Assembly: GCA_033060915.1 (NCBI GenBank)
Contig: CM065386.1
Location: 10,378,001-10,442,000 of the forward strand
Origin: Euryodendron excelsum
Taxonomy: Eukaryota > Streptophyta > Magnoliopsida > Ericales > Pentaphylacaceae
DNA length: 64,000 nucleotides
Reading direction: 5' to 3'
The position numbers were made by a program, and so were the translations under genes. The notes beneath the pieces were generated by a model. That model made no database searches. It was given only the letters and a program-made list of their open reading frames with translations, and had not been told where the DNA came from. Positions 53,170 through 64,000 of this stretch are shown piece by piece (positions within the stretch are counted from its first letter, which is position 1; each line of letters opens with the position of its first letter).

Positions 53170-53377
53170 GGGTCCGTTTGGTTTATAGTTTTTATTTTTA
53201 AAAAATAAAAAATATTAAAATAAGTGTATTTTTTTTATTCTAAAACGTTAGTCTGGTACTGTTAATAGAATGATAACTTATAAATGCCATCATCAGACCA
53301 TAAAAAATAAAAAATAAAAATACACACCTATAGCACACAACAAAAAACAAAAACTGATAGCACTTCCAAACGGACCC
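53170..53377. mobile_element. MITE with perfect 12-bp terminal inverted repeats
   Basis: gggtccgtttgg (53170-53181) and ccaaacggaccc (53366-53377) are exact complements. The 208-bp interior is AT-rich without coding frame and partly mirrored. Superfamily not settled: no clean target duplication at the borders. Confidence 0.8.
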
Positions 53378-54328
53378 TTATAGTTTTTTTAAGTTTTTTA
53401 CTTATAAGCCAAAAATATTGGGCTAAACTTTAAAAAAATTATACTAAGTGGACCCTGAAACACTTTAGACACACTAGAATACACAATGTTCATCGCTTAA
53501 TCACACATTAAATAAGTTACAAGTTTAAATTGGATTGGGTTGTTGTTTGTATACCGGATCTACATGCTTAAATAGATTTCAGTCAATCTTGTTAGTCTAC
53601 ATTACAGGTGCACACAATAATGGGATAACCTACTAAGTCCTACTTCTCAAGTACCCCAAAATAAAAAAAAAACAATAATGGGACTGCAAACCGAATCAAT
53701 ACGCTTTTATAGACATCTAAGTGATTGCTTCAGTTGGGTAAAATTTTAAATTTTTTCATTCAATGTATGAGTTTAAATTTCTATAATTATTTGATGAGAC
53801 TAAACATATTTTTTATACTTAAATCACATAATGAGACTTAAACTTCGATCTCAATGTAAATACCGTCAGATTTCTCATAGATCTTACATATGGCTCTGTA
53901 GTGCTAAGGCGGGATTTGATTTGGTTTTAGACGGCTTTGAAACTTGCAGGTGCCATGTTTGAAAGCATGACGGGAGCTTTCTGTTTGATAGCTACTCTCT
54001 GAGAATAGCCAGTTGCGGACGGAAATGGGGAAGTTTGACTTCAGTTGCAACTAACACAAACAGCCATTCAAAAACTCGGAAATTGGAGTGTCATTTGATT
54101 TGACAAATCAGTCATAGAAATCATTCACTACGAGTCCATACCGATTCACATTTGATGATCGGAGAATGAAAAGCTCATACCCTCAGGGTAGTTGTAGAAA
54201 AATAAATAAATACATATATATATATATATTCTTACATAATTTTTCTATAAAATTCTTGACCAGAATATGATTTAAAAAATTTAAGCCACCTTAATGGCTG
54301 TTTTGCTTTAAATTGATAAGATCAAGAT

Positions 54329-54484
54329 TTCCATGTCGTTCTGGATTGATAATTTTTATAATTTTTTTTATTTGTATAGAATTATTTGTCCTAAAAATTG
54401 AGGGTTTTCCATGTCGTTATGAATTAATAATTTATATAATTTTTTTTTATTTGTATAGAATTACTTGTCCTAAAAATTGAGGGT
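54329..54484. repeat. Tandem duplication, 78-bp unit, two copies
   Basis: The unit begins ttccatgtcgtt and includes ttatttgtatagaatta and gtcctaaaaattgagggt. Copies start at 54329 and 54407 and differ at few positions. It lies in intergenic DNA. Confidence 0.85.
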
Positions 54485-54772
54485 ACTAGAGAAAGATATG
54501 AAATATAAAATTAACCTTTGATATAATATGCACAAAGTGGTTACTATGAAACTCAAACATATATTTTAATGCAAAATTGCTTGCACTTTTACCACTCCGC
54601 CAACTTTTTGCTAATTTGTGATGGATAAACACCATAATTGTGACAATATCGTAACGTGTTTTTTTTATTTAAAAATAAAAGTCTTATGACAATAAGTTGA
54701 GATTGTTGTCAATAATTGTATGTTGGTTATAGAATGAAGGAAGCTAAGATAATAGGGTACCATGCTACATAC

Positions 54773-54804
<32 letters not shown>

Positions 54805-56467
54805 GTTTCTTTCCAACAGTGCCCTGGACCTACCTCCAATCTCCAACAACCCATATATGACGTATAGCAACTATGTTGAAGGTGCCTTTCTGATTATTCA
54901 TTCAAAGCAGTGGGGGGCCTTAATAAGCCGCTGAAGTCGCCTTCTTTGATATTTCCCTTCATTAAGTCCTTCCCCATCTGGCCTAATCACAGGTGGATAT
55001 TTGTCGAGGGTCACTCTTGACTTATATATGCTGTTAGAAACTTAGAAGTAAACTCATTTTCGTAAAAGATGCGAAATAGCCGATACTAATGTGGTTTACT
55101 GGCATTCGACTGAGTGTTCTACCACCAGGTATTGCATTGAATTCCTCTAGAATTGGATTGCGTCTGCAAATCCCATTAATATACTGTTTAAAGCCCGTTT
55201 AATAGGGTTTTTTCACCTAATTTTTTTTAGTTTATAAGTAAAAAAAATAAAAAATTTTTAAATTTTTTGCTTACCTTTAGTTTATAAAAGTAAAAAAAAT
55301 AAATTTTTTTTAGTTATTTTACTTATAAGTCAAAAAAACAAAACTAAAAAAAGTTGTACTAAACAAATCCAAATTCAAACTTGCTAGTGAATTTCCTCTT
55401 TCATATCGTACAATAAAAAGTTCGAATCATTCTCATTAGATATGGGCTTTAATCCTCATGATATTGCTAAAAACATACAGAGGCCATCGGTTGAGTGTAT
55501 CGCTTCCATAATTCAAATTTTCAATTGTTTATGGAAGCAAGAGAGTGAGAGTTTGAAGGACACTCATCTTACAATATCCTGTGATTGCAGCATGGTAATG
55601 GCAGTCAAGCACAAGCCAGTTCTATGCATTGGTATGGCTGCTTAACCCAAAAACTTTTTGTGTAGAGCTGACTTCAAGATGATATACCTTTTCGTTTTTT
55701 ATTTATTTATTTTTATAGATCAAATAGTGAGGGGATACACAATGAGAAGTAGTCCTCCCCTTCCGGATGACCCTCCGCTCAAATCTTAATGAAAACAAAA
55801 TTCAATTCCAGATCTCTAATATTAACACCAGCACACTTTATCAAGTAAATTAGCTAACACCTTCATGGTGATGCTCTTCTTCTTCTACTTCTACTTCCTG
55901 TTTTTTCTTACAAAGGTCTTAAATAATCAGTATTAGTATCAAGTAACTAAATGAAAGATTTAAACTCCAAATGATACAACATATAAAAGGCTTTATTTCT
56001 TTTCCCTTCTTCTTTCTCTCTCTTTCTCTCTCTGGCTCTATATATGTATATATATATATGTAAGGAAGTGAGGTTTCTCAAGATCAGTCCCATGCCAAGT
56101 CACTGCTATTGCACAAGGGTGTCACTGAGCAAGTACAGTGAAGGAGATTGATTAAAAACAAAAAGAAAAGCTGAAAGATGGGGAGGCAAATGCAAGCCCG
56201 AAAGGGGTAACTCATGGCCCAATGTTTTTCAACTAAAGGCCCAAAGTCTTCATCGTTTTCGTTTTTCGGCCTCAACTAGGGTCGGAGACATAAAAATTAG
56301 AAGAACGGTGGCAAATTCGTAAATATAACCTAGGGTTTGAATTTGATCATGCGAAATTCTCAGAGATGAGAGAAAGACCAACCCAGTCTCTGTTGCCTCC
56401 TCTGCTGTAGAGAGAGAAAGCCAGCACACCATTTCTCCAATTCCTCTTTGTATACAGTGATCCAAAC
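54485..56467. other. Intergenic before the PPR gene
   Basis: No gene supported. A (TA)n tract is at 54772-54800. At 55195-55375 is an AT-rich, inverted-repeat-like block (cccgtttaataggg ... gtactaaacaaatcc) that may be another MITE. TC-rich and TATA-rich sequence at 56000-56060 (tatatatgtatatatata) is a candidate promoter area for the PPR gene, though it is over 400 bases upstream. Confidence 0.45.
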
Positions 56468-59400
56468 ATGTGGAGACTCCCACAGAGAAAATCCCATGGG
56501 CTCATTCAACAAAATTTCGCTGCAAAGACAAGACTATCATCTCACAGGCATCACTGCAGCTCAGTAGCCACCCAACAAAACCAAGACTCAATCCAAGAAA
56601 TCAACAACATACTCAAGTGCAACAACTGGAACTTCCTCTTGGAATCATCAGACATACCCAAGAAGCTAAACCCAGACGTGGTACGAACCGTTCTTCACCA
56701 AAACCAGGTGGGTGATTCCAGACGGCTCCTCAACTTCTTCTGCTGGTATGAAACCAAAATGGGTACCCTCCAAGATTTGGATATCTTGTCAATTCTAGTT
56801 GTTACTCTCTGTAACTCTCACTCTTATGGACCTACCAGTGATGTAATTGAACGAATGATCAGAACATATCCTTCCCCACATGTCATTTTGGGTTCAATAG
56901 TTAATTGTTATAAAAACTTTAATGGGTCTAGTCCAAATCAAAAAGTTTTTGATATACTGATTGATAAGTATAGGAAAATGGGTCTCTTGGAGGAAGCTGC
57001 TGGTGTTCTTTTAGGTGCTAAAGATGTTGAGTTTGTTCCGAGTTTGTTACTTTTTAATTCGTTATTGAGCGATTTGTTGAAGGCAGGCAAGTTGGATTGG
57101 TTTTGGAAGGTTTGTCATGCAATGTCTGAGGAAAATATGCCTTTTGATGTTTATGCTTATACTAATATGATCAATGCTCATTGTAAGGTTGGGAATGTTA
57201 AGGAGGCTAAAAAAGTACTTCTTAAAATGAGTGAAAAGGGTTGCAATCCTAATGTGGTTACACACAATGTGGTCATCGGAGGTTTGTGTAGAGCTGGGCT
57301 TCTTGATGAAGCTATTGAGATGAAGAAATCTATGGTTGAGAAGGGGTTAGTCCCTGATAATTACACTTTTGCCACTCTTATCAATGGGTTTTGTGCAAAG
57401 AAGAGATCAAAAGAGGCACAAATGGTATTGGTGGAAATGACTGATCTGGGTCTAAAGCCTAACATCATAACCTACAATGCTTTAATTGATGGGTTCATGA
57501 GACAAGGTGATATAGAAGAAGCTTTTAGGATTAGGGATGAGATGGTCACTTATGGTATTAGGGAAAATTTGGTTATATACAACACGCTTCTTAATGGGGT
57601 TTGTAAGGCTGGCAGAATGGGCAAGGCACAAGAACTCATGAATGAGATGATTAAAATGGGCTTAAAACCTGATTGCAGCACTTATACTTTGTTGATTGAG
57701 GGTTATTTTCGAGAGCGCAATATGATTAGTGCTTTTAAAGTACTTGAAGAGATGAAGAGGATTAATTTGGCACCCACAGCGATGACTTACAGTGTGGTTA
57801 TTAATGGGCTATGCCGTGGTGGAAATCTTGAACAGGCTAGGAACGTTCTTGGAGAAATGGTTGCAAATGGTTTGAAACCAAATGCCACAGTTTACACATC
57901 TCTTATGACAGCTCATACTCGAGAAGGTAGATTTGAAGAATCGAGAAAGATTTTGGATGAAATGGAGGAGCAAGGAATCATGCCAGATGTATTTTGCTAT
58001 AATTCTGTTATAAATGGCCTTTGCAACGCTCAAAAGATGGAAGAGGCCAGGACTTGCTTGGTTGAGATGTTAGAGAGAGGCTTAAAGGCAAATGCTCATA
58101 CTTATGGAGCTTTCATTGATGGATATAGCAAGGTAGGGGAAATGCAAATTGCAGATAGGTATTTTGATGAGATGCTTCGTTGTGGTCTAATGCCAAACAA
58201 TGTAATTTACGCAACACTGATTGATGGGCACTGCAAAAGGGGAAATATCATAGAAGCCTTCTCAGTGTTTAGATGCATGCTTGCACGAAGGGTTCTCCCG
58301 GATGTTCAGACTTACAGTGTGCTCATCCAAGGTCTCTCAAGGAATGGAAAACTGCAAGAAGCTATTGAGGTCTTCTCTGAACTCTGCGAGAGAGGTCTGG
58401 TTCCTGATGTTTTTGTTTACAACTCTCTCATCTCTGGTTTGTGTAAACAAGGTGATGTAGAGAAGGCTTTTCAATTTCATGAAGAGGTGTGTGCTAAAGA
58501 AATTGCAACGAAGGAGATTACTAAAAACATTGTTACTTACAACATCTTAATCAATGGGCTATGCAAAGCAGGTGAAACTGAAAGAGCTAAAAATTTGTTT
58601 GATGGCATCTCACAAAAAGGCTTGACACCAAATGCTGTAACATATGCTACAATGATAAATGGTTGTTGCAAATCTGGGAATGTAAATGCAGCAGTCAGAT
58701 TATGGGAGGAGATGACACCGAGGGGCATCTCACCAGATAGTTTTGTCTACAATGCACTTCTAGATGGCTGCTGTAAGGAAGGAAATTTGGAAAAAGCTCT
58801 GGACTTATTTCAACAAATGTTGCAGAAGGGCTTTGCTTCTACTCTCTCTTTCAACACATTGATTGATGGGTATTGTAAGAATGCAAAGCTGCAAGAAGCA
58901 AAACGTTTGTTGGAAAAAATGATAGAAAAACAGGTGATGCCTAACCATGTCACATATACAGCTCTCATGGATGGTCACTGCAAGGAGGGAATGATGCAGG
59001 AAGCAAAAAGTCTCTTTTTAGAGATGCAGGAGAGGAATCTGAACCCTACCACCATAACTTATACAACACTTATTCACAGTTACAGCATGATAGGTGATAG
59101 AAAAGAGGTTTTTGCATTATTTCAGGATATGCTGGCTAAGGGGATCAAGCCTGATAAAATCACCTATTGTGTAATGCTGGATGCTCACTGTAAAGAAGGT
59201 AACTTGGTGGAGGCATTTGAGTTAAGGGATGAGATGTTGGAGATGGGCATGCAGATGAGTGTAACTGCTTATGAAGCTCTAATAAAAGCCCTGTGCAAAA
59301 AAGAAGACTACTCTAATGTACTGAGGCTCCTTGATGAAATGGGAGAGAGTGGGCATAGGATCAATCTTGCTACATGTAGCATTATAGCTCGCGGTCTTCA

Positions 59401-59593
59401 AACGGATGGCGGCATGGATAAGGCAACGAAGGTTTTGGAAAGTATGATGAGGTTTGGATGGGTTTCGGACTCCACTAGCTTATCTGACCTAGTTGACGGT
59501 AACATATCTGACGCGGATTTTCTAGATTCTGCCAGAAAGCAGAATAATGCAGATTCTGAGGATGCGTTCCATCTCTTGAAGCAAATGGTCTAG
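56468..59593 (+). CDS. P-class pentatricopeptide repeat protein, probably mitochondrial
   Basis: A single uninterrupted frame of 1041 aa, intronless as usual for plant PPR genes. The first 35 or so residues are rich in Arg, Ser and His and lack acidic residues, as in mitochondrial targeting peptides. From about residue 160 to 965 there are about 22 PPR motifs of 35 aa with typical 'YNTLI-GLCKAG...EA..L..EM...G..P' spacing, and no E, DYW or SMR domain, so it is P-class (RNA binding, affecting organelle RNA stability or processing). One repeat junction (around VCAKEIATKEITKN) has a few extra residues, and one repeat (around KGFASTLSFNT) is about two residues short. It resembles Arabidopsis At5g61990, from memory. 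The start is the ATG that opens the targeting-like region; 'acaATG' context is acceptable. The RNA target is unknown. Confidence 0.93.
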   Translation: MWRLPQRKSHGLIQQNFAAKTRLSSHRHHCSSVATQQNQDSIQEINNILKCNNWNFLLESSDIPKKLNPDVVRTVLHQNQVGDSRRLLNFFCWYETKMGTLQDLDILSILVVTLCNSHSYGPTSDVIERMIRTYPSPHVILGSIVNCYKNFNGSSPNQKVFDILIDKYRKMGLLEEAAGVLLGAKDVEFVPSLLLFNSLLSDLLKAGKLDWFWKVCHAMSEENMPFDVYAYTNMINAHCKVGNVKEAKKVLLKMSEKGCNPNVVTHNVVIGGLCRAGLLDEAIEMKKSMVEKGLVPDNYTFATLINGFCAKKRSKEAQMVLVEMTDLGLKPNIITYNALIDGFMRQGDIEEAFRIRDEMVTYGIRENLVIYNTLLNGVCKAGRMGKAQELMNEMIKMGLKPDCSTYTLLIEGYFRERNMISAFKVLEEMKRINLAPTAMTYSVVINGLCRGGNLEQARNVLGEMVANGLKPNATVYTSLMTAHTREGRFEESRKILDEMEEQGIMPDVFCYNSVINGLCNAQKMEEARTCLVEMLERGLKANAHTYGAFIDGYSKVGEMQIADRYFDEMLRCGLMPNNVIYATLIDGHCKRGNIIEAFSVFRCMLARRVLPDVQTYSVLIQGLSRNGKLQEAIEVFSELCERGLVPDVFVYNSLISGLCKQGDVEKAFQFHEEVCAKEIATKEITKNIVTYNILINGLCKAGETERAKNLFDGISQKGLTPNAVTYATMINGCCKSGNVNAAVRLWEEMTPRGISPDSFVYNALLDGCCKEGNLEKALDLFQQMLQKGFASTLSFNTLIDGYCKNAKLQEAKRLLEKMIEKQVMPNHVTYTALMDGHCKEGMMQEAKSLFLEMQERNLNPTTITYTTLIHSYSMIGDRKEVFALFQDMLAKGIKPDKITYCVMLDAHCKEGNLVEAFELRDEMLEMGMQMSVTAYEALIKALCKKEDYSNVLRLLDEMGESGHRINLATCSIIARGLQTDGGMDKATKVLESMMRFGWVSDSTSLSDLVDGNISDADFLDSARKQNNADSEDAFHLLKQMV

Positions 59594-60512
59594 GGAGTTG
59601 CTTGCTAGGGCCATCCTTCACTATGGGGACTATGTAGGTCTCCCTTTGCTGTTTTATCTTGTCCAAGTACTTCCGGAGAGGCACCAAGCAGGGCTTCAAG
59701 AGTGTACATGCCATGCAGCATTGGATGGTCATGATATGTGGGGCAATTCTAGTTTTGACCCCAACAGGCTGCTTTTACTTTCTCTAACCAAATTGGTGGA
59801 TCTATGCACTGCATGTGAGAGGTACGAGAATTGACAGGCAACAGTCGCTGATCTACTTACCATGTCTTCATACAAGAGCAAACTTCTTAGTTTGGTGATG
59901 CAGTAATTTACCATGGTCATCACTACCGCTGGTTTGGAAGCTGATCGTATTACATTTTGCATTTGCAGGTTAAATGGTTGACAAGTCATCACAGGATTCA
60001 GAAGGGTAGATATTCCTCAACATTTTATGAAGGTGGTTGCTCTTTAAACGTCTTTCTGAAAATGATGAATTTGCCTCTGGTTCATCCAAGAATGCCTTTT
60101 CAACTGAAGTTATCCTTATGCAATCCATTGTGTGTCTTGATTGGCTCAGTCAATAAAGGTGTCAATGCATCAACCAAAATTCACTTCCGTAACTAAGGAT
60201 TCAGAATGAAGATAGATAAAGAATCAGAGTTGCAAACTTATTCCATTGAATAAACCCTATTTTGAATGTTTTCTAAACTGTATATATAATTTCTGTGAAA
60301 TACAGGAGCAATAAGCGTGCCCCTATGTGATTGTTGAATGTTTTCTATACCGTATATAATTTCTGTGAAATACAGGGGCAATAAGTGTGCCCCTATGTGA
60401 TTGTGTTAACAGTGCAATCAATACAGATATTGGGTAAGTGGACCAAGAAAAAGAAAAAGAAAAACGATTCTATAACTAATAAGAATGGGGGGAGGCATTT
60501 GTTGTGTGTAAA
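59594..60512. other. Interval between convergent PPR and ABC1-like genes
   Basis: This holds the 3' UTRs of both genes. Frames seen here are short and unsupported. A tandem duplication (unit about 72 bp, starting ttgaatgttttct) occupies 60262-60403 and repeats 'aataag(c/t)gtgcccctatg'. Confidence 0.55.
60262..60403. repeat. Tandem duplication, about 72-bp unit, two copies
   Basis: Copies 60262-60333 and 60334-60403 differ by a short deletion and few substitutions. It lies about 110 bases past the 3' side of the ABC1-like stop codon, so it may be inside or just beyond that gene's 3' UTR. Confidence 0.85.
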
Positions 60513-61504
60513 TCATATCATCTTCTCAAATTTATCAAGCTTCTTCACCCTCTGCATGGACCTAATGAACAGAATCAAGAAAACTCCTGCATTTTGTTGA
60601 ATTGGTAACTGTGAGATGCATGAAAATAGTAATAAAACGATGTTTTTTTCTTCTCTTTTAGCTGCAGAACAAGTTTAATGCCAAATGAAAGTATGAATTT
60701 CGCGGATAACCTGCGCCAATAAATGATCCGTTAGCAATTACTTGAGTTCCTTGATTGCTGAATGTCACACCAAGGTTTAGCAGAGTACCACCTAGAACTG
60801 TATACATGGTTGCCATTTGCAGTACCGTTGCTTTCCGAGCTGCTCTTTCAGACTGATGAATGCAGTTCATGCCATTTCAAACAACGAAGAATGTTAACAA
60901 AGGAAATAATGCTTTTAAGTGCAAAAACACAGAAATTCAAGGGATGGGAATACCTCGAGGACCCGGACTCGGAGTTTCAAGTCCCCTGACTCGAGTTGTT
61001 TCACAAACTCTTCTATCTGTTGGATTCTGTAAGGCATGGACATGGTGTATGATCTGGCCTGAAATTCATAGATGGGACACCCTTAATATAATAACACTCG
61101 AAGAAACTTAAAAATTTTCAATAGATAGCATCATCTGAATAAAATGCTTTCAACCCAGTAGCAAAGGAAGCCATATTATCTATTTGACAAGAATCAAAAG
61201 AAGGAACTGAAGCAAGGAGAGACATGGTAATGTAAAGTACATCATCAGCTTGCTTTCGTATTTCCTGAACAAGCTGAGTTCCAGAGCGCTGCCTCTGTTT
61301 TAAATCCAACAGCTCCTGTACGAATTTGAACCATTTCAGAGCTATACCCTCATGGAAGTAATTGGTGTTTTGAGAAAGCATTGCTAGAGACTGTCCCAAT
61401 GAACTTCATGCATCGTAAATCTTTCAGGGAAATGTATAGAACCTGGGCATAAGGTGCAGCAATCTTCACAAACGAGAAATCTGGATCGAGCATGTAGCCA
61501 ATAC
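60513..61504 (-). CDS. ABC1-like (aarF-domain) kinase, chloroplast; C-terminal exons only
   Basis: Five consecutive minus-strand exons: 61504-61443, 61315-61241, 61058-60954, 60852-60711, 60586-60513 (stop tga). They total 458 nt and stay in phase. They encode the C-terminal tail beyond the kinase core: GIGYMLDPDFSFVKIAAPYAQ region, then ELLDLKQRQRSGTQLVQEIR, MSMPYRIQQIEEFVKQL, LKLRVRVLESERAARK, a hydrophobic segment (MYTVLGGTLLNLGVTF) and RSMQRVKKLDKFEKMI. This matches plant ABC1K proteins of the OSA1/SIA1 (ABC1K7/8) type, which act at plastid envelope/thylakoid lipids under stress; the exact member is uncertain. The kinase core is not found in the 2.5 kb upstream within the window, so the gene either continues past 64000 or is truncated. 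Confidence 0.8.
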
Positions 61505-62379
61505 CTGTAAGATGGCAGTCATGATTAGAAGAACTACAAAACCAATGCGATGGTGTTTCTTTAATACCATATACATTAAGCTCCTGTAAAATTAAAAGGC
61601 TAATAAATGAATAATATTGTCAACTTCGGAATGCTGGGTGATTATTCTATTGGATTAAGGTTCCACTTCGAACACCTTGTGATCATTATGAACGAAAGGT
61701 GCATACAGTATTCACTACCGCAACATTTAGGACCATTTCTATCTTCAGTTCTCCCTTTTCTGGGATTCAAGGACTGTCTTATAAGATACCGATCAAACCG
61801 CAACTGGTCAAAAATCAAAACCCATTCACTGTAAACAATTTGGATAGGCAACACAGGTAGAGCCTTTGTCAAATTTCATAATAGTTCCTATCACAGTTGA
61901 GTTAAAAAAAAAAAAAAAAATTCTATCACAGAACTTATAATCTTACAATTGGATGATGATTAGGCTACTTTTTTCCTCTCAATTTGCACCCATTGGATAG
62001 GCAATGTTGATAATGCATTCATGTTAAGCCCTACATTCCCCTAAACTTGGTGCCAGGCACAAAGATTGGCCAAAGTTTTAACATGGTTTTGCTTCTTTCT
62101 CATACACCCCCAATGATTTGTGTTTTAGTCTCTCCTTGCTAGTTAAACACTATGTATAACTCTGAAATCAAAAATTTAATATTGGTCAAAGGTCAGGTAT
62201 GGATTGAAAACAAGGTGACTGACTATGATCTCAACATGATTTCTTGTTCTTTATTTTTATTGTTGATAACAAGGTATCTGATTGTGGCGTGAAATTGTAT
62301 ATAATACCTCATTTATCTTCCCATGTTGAGCCTAATTTAGAGACATAATGGGTATAACTAACTCTAAATTGTGCTACTG
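61505..62379. other. Probable intron of the ABC1-like gene, nothing recognised
   Basis: Sequence upstream (minus-strand sense) of the first visible exon. The frames at 61607-61872 on both strands look like chance. A poly-A run is at 61904-61920. Confidence 0.45.
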
Positions 62380-63420
62380 AGGTCTTGTTGCAATTTGCAG
62401 GATTTTGGGATGAGTCAAAGGGAAAAAGGGAGCTAAACAGTGCAACAGGGGGAAGAATCTGGAAGGTGGAAGTTTTCTGCCCGTTCGGACACCCTATCAG
62501 ACGGCTTTAGACACCCTGTTCGGACACCCTAGCGAACGACTACCCAGTTCGGACGCCCAATCAGACGACTATACCAGACACGTCCGAATTTCCGTTCGGA
62601 CGACCTTGCGAATGCCCTGATGAAAACTCAGATTCTGCCTTATCTGAATGAAGTCATTTAAATGAAGGAGTCCTAAGGAAGAGGGGACGACTAAGAGGAG
62701 TTAGACTAGGGTAGGAACTCTAAAAAAAGAAAAAAAGAACAGTTCTAGACTACGTTTTTGAGGGATCATTGTGAAGATTACTTGTTTTCCATAGCCTAGA
62801 GAAGATTTCTTGACTATTGAATTGTTCTTTTTTCCAATTCAATTTGCTTTATGAATGTCATTGAATTTCGTTTATGCTTTATAATCTTGAGTATGTTTAA
62901 TTGTAGCTAAACTTAATCTTGGCATGGGTTGAGGAGGTTTCCGGGTACGGGTAAATTGAAGATGGCTTGTGTGTTCAAGATCTTGGAATTTTGAACCAAG
63001 AATTCATCTCGAATCAAGGATAGTCAAGAAAACATTGATTTTGATTAAACCTAGGAAAGACACATACTGTGGTGGAGCAAGGATGTATTTGGCCTAGGTC
63101 AATGGTAAAATTAGTGGATTTTAATTTATTACAAATTCCTTTCAGTAACTCTGAAACGATTAGTCCTGATTAAGATTCATTCTTGTCCTGTAGACAGGCC
63201 CTGAACTGGGACAGGAAAGATTTGGAACCCTGTAGAGCTGATTGGGATTATCCGTTAAAACACTCTTCAAATTGATAAATAAGAAGCCCTATTAAGTGAA
63301 ACTATCTTAATTTACTTAAACCCTCAGACCGAATCAACCCTGCCAAGTCTTTTTCTCATATTTTTACAGCAATAATTAATTTACTTTGGATAATTTAGAC
63401 ATTCACCATTATAATCGAAT
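62380..63420 (+). repeat. Possible LTR-type repeat with a tandem cggac motif
   Basis: A compositionally distinct kilobase begins near 62390 with a block in which 'gttcggac' occurs four times (62483, 62518, 62547, 62594), spaced by 29-47 bases within imperfect repeats containing cagacg(g/a)ct. A 'ttgtttttccaattcaattt'-like leader and a long AT-rich stretch follow. The organisation is like a retrotransposon LTR, but no ends, primer site or target duplication were found. Confidence 0.35.
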
Positions 63421-64000
63421 GTTATTTGTTTTTGGAATTTTGCCAGTTTAGTAGCCCTAGAGGAACCACTTCTTGTTGAGTGTAGCTGCATCAGTGAACT
63501 CCCATCTCTTCCTCGAGGATCAACCTTGGTCTCACCAAGTTTGTACCGCATCGCCTCCGTCCCCTTACGGAGCTTCCCAAGCATTATTTGGGAACAATCA
63601 GTATCCAGGCCTCTAAGAGCACGTGACTAATCTCCCAGCATGTGCAGTAACTTCGAGTCACATACCAGACAACTAACAGTACAAAACTCTGGGTTGGCTC
63701 GTACAGGGATAACCAAACTCAGCACCTTCACTCTTTCAGTGAGGTTCGTGGTTATCTTGTATACCCCACTTAATATTACCTCCCTATGATAACAGTAATT
63801 GCATAATAATTCAAGAATTTGGGTTTTGCTGATGATATATTTACATAGTTAAGAAATATTGAAGTCATAGTATAAAATCAATTATCATCAAACAGAACTG
63901 CCTGATATCCATTTACTAATCTTGCAGTTGAATCATCAACTACCTCTTACATGGGGATCAGTTTTTTTCCTGTCTTAAACGTTCTCTTTCGCTTTCAGTG
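63421..64000. other. Unassigned sequence at the right edge
   Basis: A minus-strand frame at 63381-63584 has coding-like composition (Arg/Lys/Gly-rich) but no recognised domain. The frame was compared by eye with ABC1 kinase sequences and did not fit. It may be a piece of the transposon at 62380-63420. Confidence 0.35.

Noticed and set aside
54700..54934. Frame with a Tyr-Ile repeat
   Set aside because: Most of it is a (TA)n microsatellite; no family resemblance.
57062..58728. Minus-strand frames inside the PPR gene
   Set aside because: Antisense shadows of the repeated PPR codons.

Overview
This is a plant nuclear window, most likely from a woody eudicot. The evidence is split genes with GT-AG introns, chloroplast and mitochondrial targeting peptides, a long P-class PPR gene, a NOI/RIN4-family gene, and AT-rich intergenic DNA full of plant-type elements (TRIM, SINE, LINE tails, MITEs, solo LTRs). 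No operon, CRISPR array, rRNA or tRNA gene was seen. Exon borders were traced by hand from splice signals, reading frame and remembered family sequences; no search was run.

Layout. 1-380 holds the unidentified end of something entering from the left. 1939-7768 (+) is a 12-exon chloroplast SET-domain Rubisco-LSMT-like protein whose third intron carries a 289-bp TRIM element. 9546-14327 (+) is a 10-exon chloroplast indole-3-glycerol-phosphate synthase of tryptophan biosynthesis. 15757-23759 (+) is a 6-exon plant-specific protein with a SAWADEE-like N-terminal domain; it uses a GC-AG intron and has two LINE tails in introns. 23760-27603 is intergenic with a probable LTR.

27604-39885 (-) is a tiny NOI/RIN4-family gene (about 76 aa) spread over 12 kb. 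Its 3.4-kb intron contains a 2.1-kb solo LTR with an exact 5-bp target duplication. Its 8.7-kb first intron contains a LINE fragment joined to an inverted pair of degraded pararetrovirus-like or unusual LTR-element arms. 40280-41178 is a long foldback element. 42509-47351 (-) is a 13-exon cytosolic acetyl-CoA acetyltransferase (thiolase) with a 60-base G homopolymer in an intron. 47880-56467 is gene-poor, with several MITEs. 56468-59593 (+) is an intronless 1041-aa PPR protein, resembling At5g61990. 60513-61504 (-) carries the last five exons of a chloroplast ABC1-like kinase; the rest of that gene lies beyond the window or has been displaced.

The genes look functionally independent, as is normal in a plant chromosome. 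The most notable structure is the retroelement nest inside the small NOI gene. I found no convincing new biological system. The strongest leads are the inverted virus-like pair, the poly-G tract, the GC-AG intron and the unannotatable-by-ORF NOI gene.
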